Assembly (NCBI GenBank): GCA_030613225.1
Contig: JAUWMJ010000019.1
Span: 1 to 15,311 of the forward strand
Length of the DNA: 15,311 nucleotides
DNA from: Desulfobacterales bacterium
GTDB lineage: Bacteria; Desulfobacterota; Desulfobacteria; Desulfobacterales; JAUWMJ01
Direction: 5' to 3'
Shown here: one piece after another, positions 14,458 through 15,311 of the stretch
Layout: every line of letters begins with the position of its first letter
Position numbering within the stretch: position 1 is the first letter of the stretch
Made by a program: the position numbers and the translations under genes
The notes under the pieces: model-generated
Seen by the model: only the letters and a program-made list of their open reading frames with translations
What the model was told of the DNA's origin: nothing
Databases searched by the model: none

Positions 14458-14460
14458 GGG

Positions 14461-14514
14461 TTCGTGCAGAACGTTCACAACTCTAAATTAAACGTCAAGC
14501 ACTTTCTGCACGAA
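14461..14514. repeat. Inverted repeat at the Res breakpoint
   Basis: TTCGTGCAGAA (14461-14471) and TTCTGCACGAA (14504-14514) are perfect 11-bp arms around 32 nt. The first arm begins 3-4 nt after the last recognisable Res codons. Inner ACGTT/AACGT bases (14471-14475, 14490-14494) can extend the hairpin. It could be a mobile-element end or a terminator-like fold. Confidence 0.6.
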
Positions 14515-14648
14515 CGTCCCACCATTCCAAGTTCCCATGATGCCCAGAAACATACTAAGCTTCTCGCCTGTACCTTATGGGCTGTCTTCCTGAAGATAAT
14601 ACTTCATCTCTCTTGATTATTCGATATGTCAATATATCAAGGATGTCC

Positions 14649-14662
14649 CGGAACTCGGAACT
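14649..14662 (+). repeat. Two-unit cggaact heptamer
   Basis: cggaact occurs twice in tandem (14649-14655, 14656-14662), followed by a C-run. It is a short member of the 7-nt periodic family seen elsewhere in the window. Confidence 0.45.
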
Positions 14663-14709
14663 CCCCCTTTCTCTCTAAAGCCAATTTCTTGAATAATTTC
14701 TATAACTAC

Positions 14710-14747
14710 AGACCTCGTAAAATGCTAGGGAAATAGGTCTTTTTTTT
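14710..14747 (+). terminator. Weak terminator-like hairpin
   Basis: AGACCT (14710-14715) pairs with AGGTCT (14735-14740) and is followed at once by seven more T (14741-14747). The stem is only 6 bp and the loop 19 nt, so it is a weak candidate. Confidence 0.35.
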
Positions 14748-14805
14748 GGACATTATCGGGCGTAGTGAAGCCTTAATTCCTGAAGAGTTGATTCGTATAA
14801 AAGGA

Positions 14806-15009
14806 GTGAATCGAGACGGTTATATCATTTTCTTCCAGGTGATATGAAAATAATCAGTGGCAGCGTGTCCTGATATTTGGGATAAAGTGCATGAGTTGCT
14901 AAATTATATAAAGTTGTACATCTATCCCAAATATCAGGACACTGCGAAAGAGTGGAGGCTGTGACCAACATATCACCTTCCAGAAAATAATATAACCGTC
15001 TCGATTCAC
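14806..15009. mobile_element. Nested inverted-repeat element, MITE-like, 204 bp
   Basis: The outer arms are 41 bp each (14806-14846 and 14969-15009), with about 37 of 41 positions complementary; they begin gtgaatcgagacggttatat. The inner arms are 20 bp and perfect (14865-14884 and 14923-14942; gtgtcctgatatttgggata). The central loop is 38 nt, and the spacers between arms are 18 and 26 nt and not complementary. There is no open reading frame inside. This fits a non-autonomous miniature element, or a small element inserted into another. No clear target-site duplication was found. Confidence 0.65.
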
Positions 15010-15092
15010 ATCTGATCTTATATCTTACGCGTCATCAGGGCATCACTTTTTGCAAAATAGGGGTGCGAAACTTGAGTTATATTATTATAATC

Positions 15093-15116
15093 CTTGGTGT
15101 CTTGGTGTCTTTGTGG
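15093..15116 (+). repeat. 8-nt tandem repeat upstream of rmlA
   Basis: cttggtgt, cttggtgt, ctttgtgg: two exact units and one diverged unit. It is similar in style to the 7-nt arrays further left, but the period is 8. Confidence 0.6.
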
Positions 15117-15144
15117 CTCAACTATTACAAAAAAGGAAAAAATC

Positions 15145-15311
15145 ATGAAAGGAATAATTTTAGCCGGCGGGTCAGGAAGCCGGCTTTACCCGATTACTCG
15201 TGTGGTCAGCAAGCAGCTTTTACCGGTTTATGATAAGCCCATGATCTACTATCCTTTGTCGGTTCTGATGCTGGCCGGGATCAGGGAAATACTTATAATT
15301 TCAACTCCCGA
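15145..15311 (+). CDS. rmlA: Glucose-1-phosphate thymidylyltransferase, 3'-partial
   Basis: The 55 visible residues are the N-terminus of RmlA/Rfb[19 protein letters not shown] with the nucleotide-binding GGSGSRL, then [20 protein letters not shown] and [13 protein letters not shown]. The enzyme joins dTTP and glucose-1-phosphate to dTDP-glucose, the first step of dTDP-rhamnose synthesis for surface polysaccharides. An AAGGA sits about 8 nt before the ATG. The gene runs off the window. It is the first ordinary gene after the decayed island, so a polysaccharide cluster may continue to the right. Confidence 0.93.
   Translation, partial: MKGIILAGGSGSRLYPITRVVSKQLLPVYDKPMIYYPLSVLMLAGIREILIISTP

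Larger units (their letters stand above)
14458..15144. other. Gene-free stretch with hairpins and a MITE-like element
   Basis: No protein family could be recognised in any frame. From left to right it holds an 11-bp inverted repeat (14461-14514) right at the Res break, a two-unit cggaact heptamer (14649-14662), a weak terminator-like hairpin (14710-14747), a nested 204-bp inverted repeat (14806-15009) and an 8-nt tandem repeat (15093-15116) before rmlA. It is best read as debris of one or more mobile elements at the island edge (inference). Confidence 0.5.

Noticed and set aside
14461..14622. The C-terminal part of the open frame after the Res Walker A motif as real protein
   Set aside because: Its sequence no longer resembles a helicase and it is laid over an inverted repeat, so it is chance read-through into inserted DNA.
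1..15311. tRNA, rRNA or integrase genes marking island borders
   Set aside because: I looked for cloverleaf-like ends and recombinase motifs and saw none; island limits are judged from gene content only.

Overview
The window looks like chromosomal DNA from an anaerobic, redox-rich bacterium, most plausibly a Desulfobacterota (sulfate-reducer-like) lineage. This is an inference from gene content: several multi-[4Fe-4S] proteins, a DUF362 protein next to a NapH/NapG-type ferredoxin, a probable selenoprotein and degenerate 7-nt repeats between genes. No marker gene is present, so the assignment is tentative.

Left part (1-7200), metabolic and redox genes on the + strand. A QueG-like double-cluster ferredoxin protein (5' end cut by the window) is followed 2 nt later by a fusion of two glycosyltransferase domains, then with a TAATG overlap by a rhodanese-ferritin gene. 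That last gene has an in-frame TGA exactly at the catalytic cysteine of the rhodanese and a bSECIS-like hairpin just behind it, so 1993-2823 is read here as one selenoprotein and not two ORFs. Next come a lone fatty-acid-hydroxylase/sterol-desaturase family membrane protein and a translationally coupled pair: a DUF362 protein and a NapH-NapG-like fused membrane iron-sulfur protein. The spacers hold heptamer-periodic repeats, often as opposed arms, and GC-rich palindromes.

Middle part (7260-9690), two adjacent toxin-first toxin-antitoxin modules. One is hicA-hicB, with a strong promoter that seems to make hicA leaderless. The other is an MqsR-family toxin with a hybrid antitoxin in which an MqsA-like zinc ribbon and HTH are fused to a Panacea/SocA (DUF4065) domain. 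The second promoter carries two perfect palindromes that look like autoregulatory operators. This segment is visibly more AT-rich than the left part.

Right part (9736-14457), a decayed defence island. It holds the N-terminus of an Eco57I/BsuBI-type DNA methylase, an intact Schlafen-AlbA_2/HATPase-like ATP-binding protein, the N-terminus of a DUF1016 (YhcG) nuclease joined by a deletion to the C-terminus of a type III Mod methylase, an intact KilA-N protein, and the N-terminus of a type III Res helicase with a nonsense codon and a broken 3' end. No restriction-modification system here looks functional.

Right end (14458-15311). About 690 nt have no recognisable gene but carry a hairpin at the Res breakpoint and a 204-bp nested inverted repeat resembling a non-coding MITE-like element. 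The start of rmlA (glucose-1-phosphate thymidylyltransferase) follows, probably marking the return to ordinary (polysaccharide) genes.
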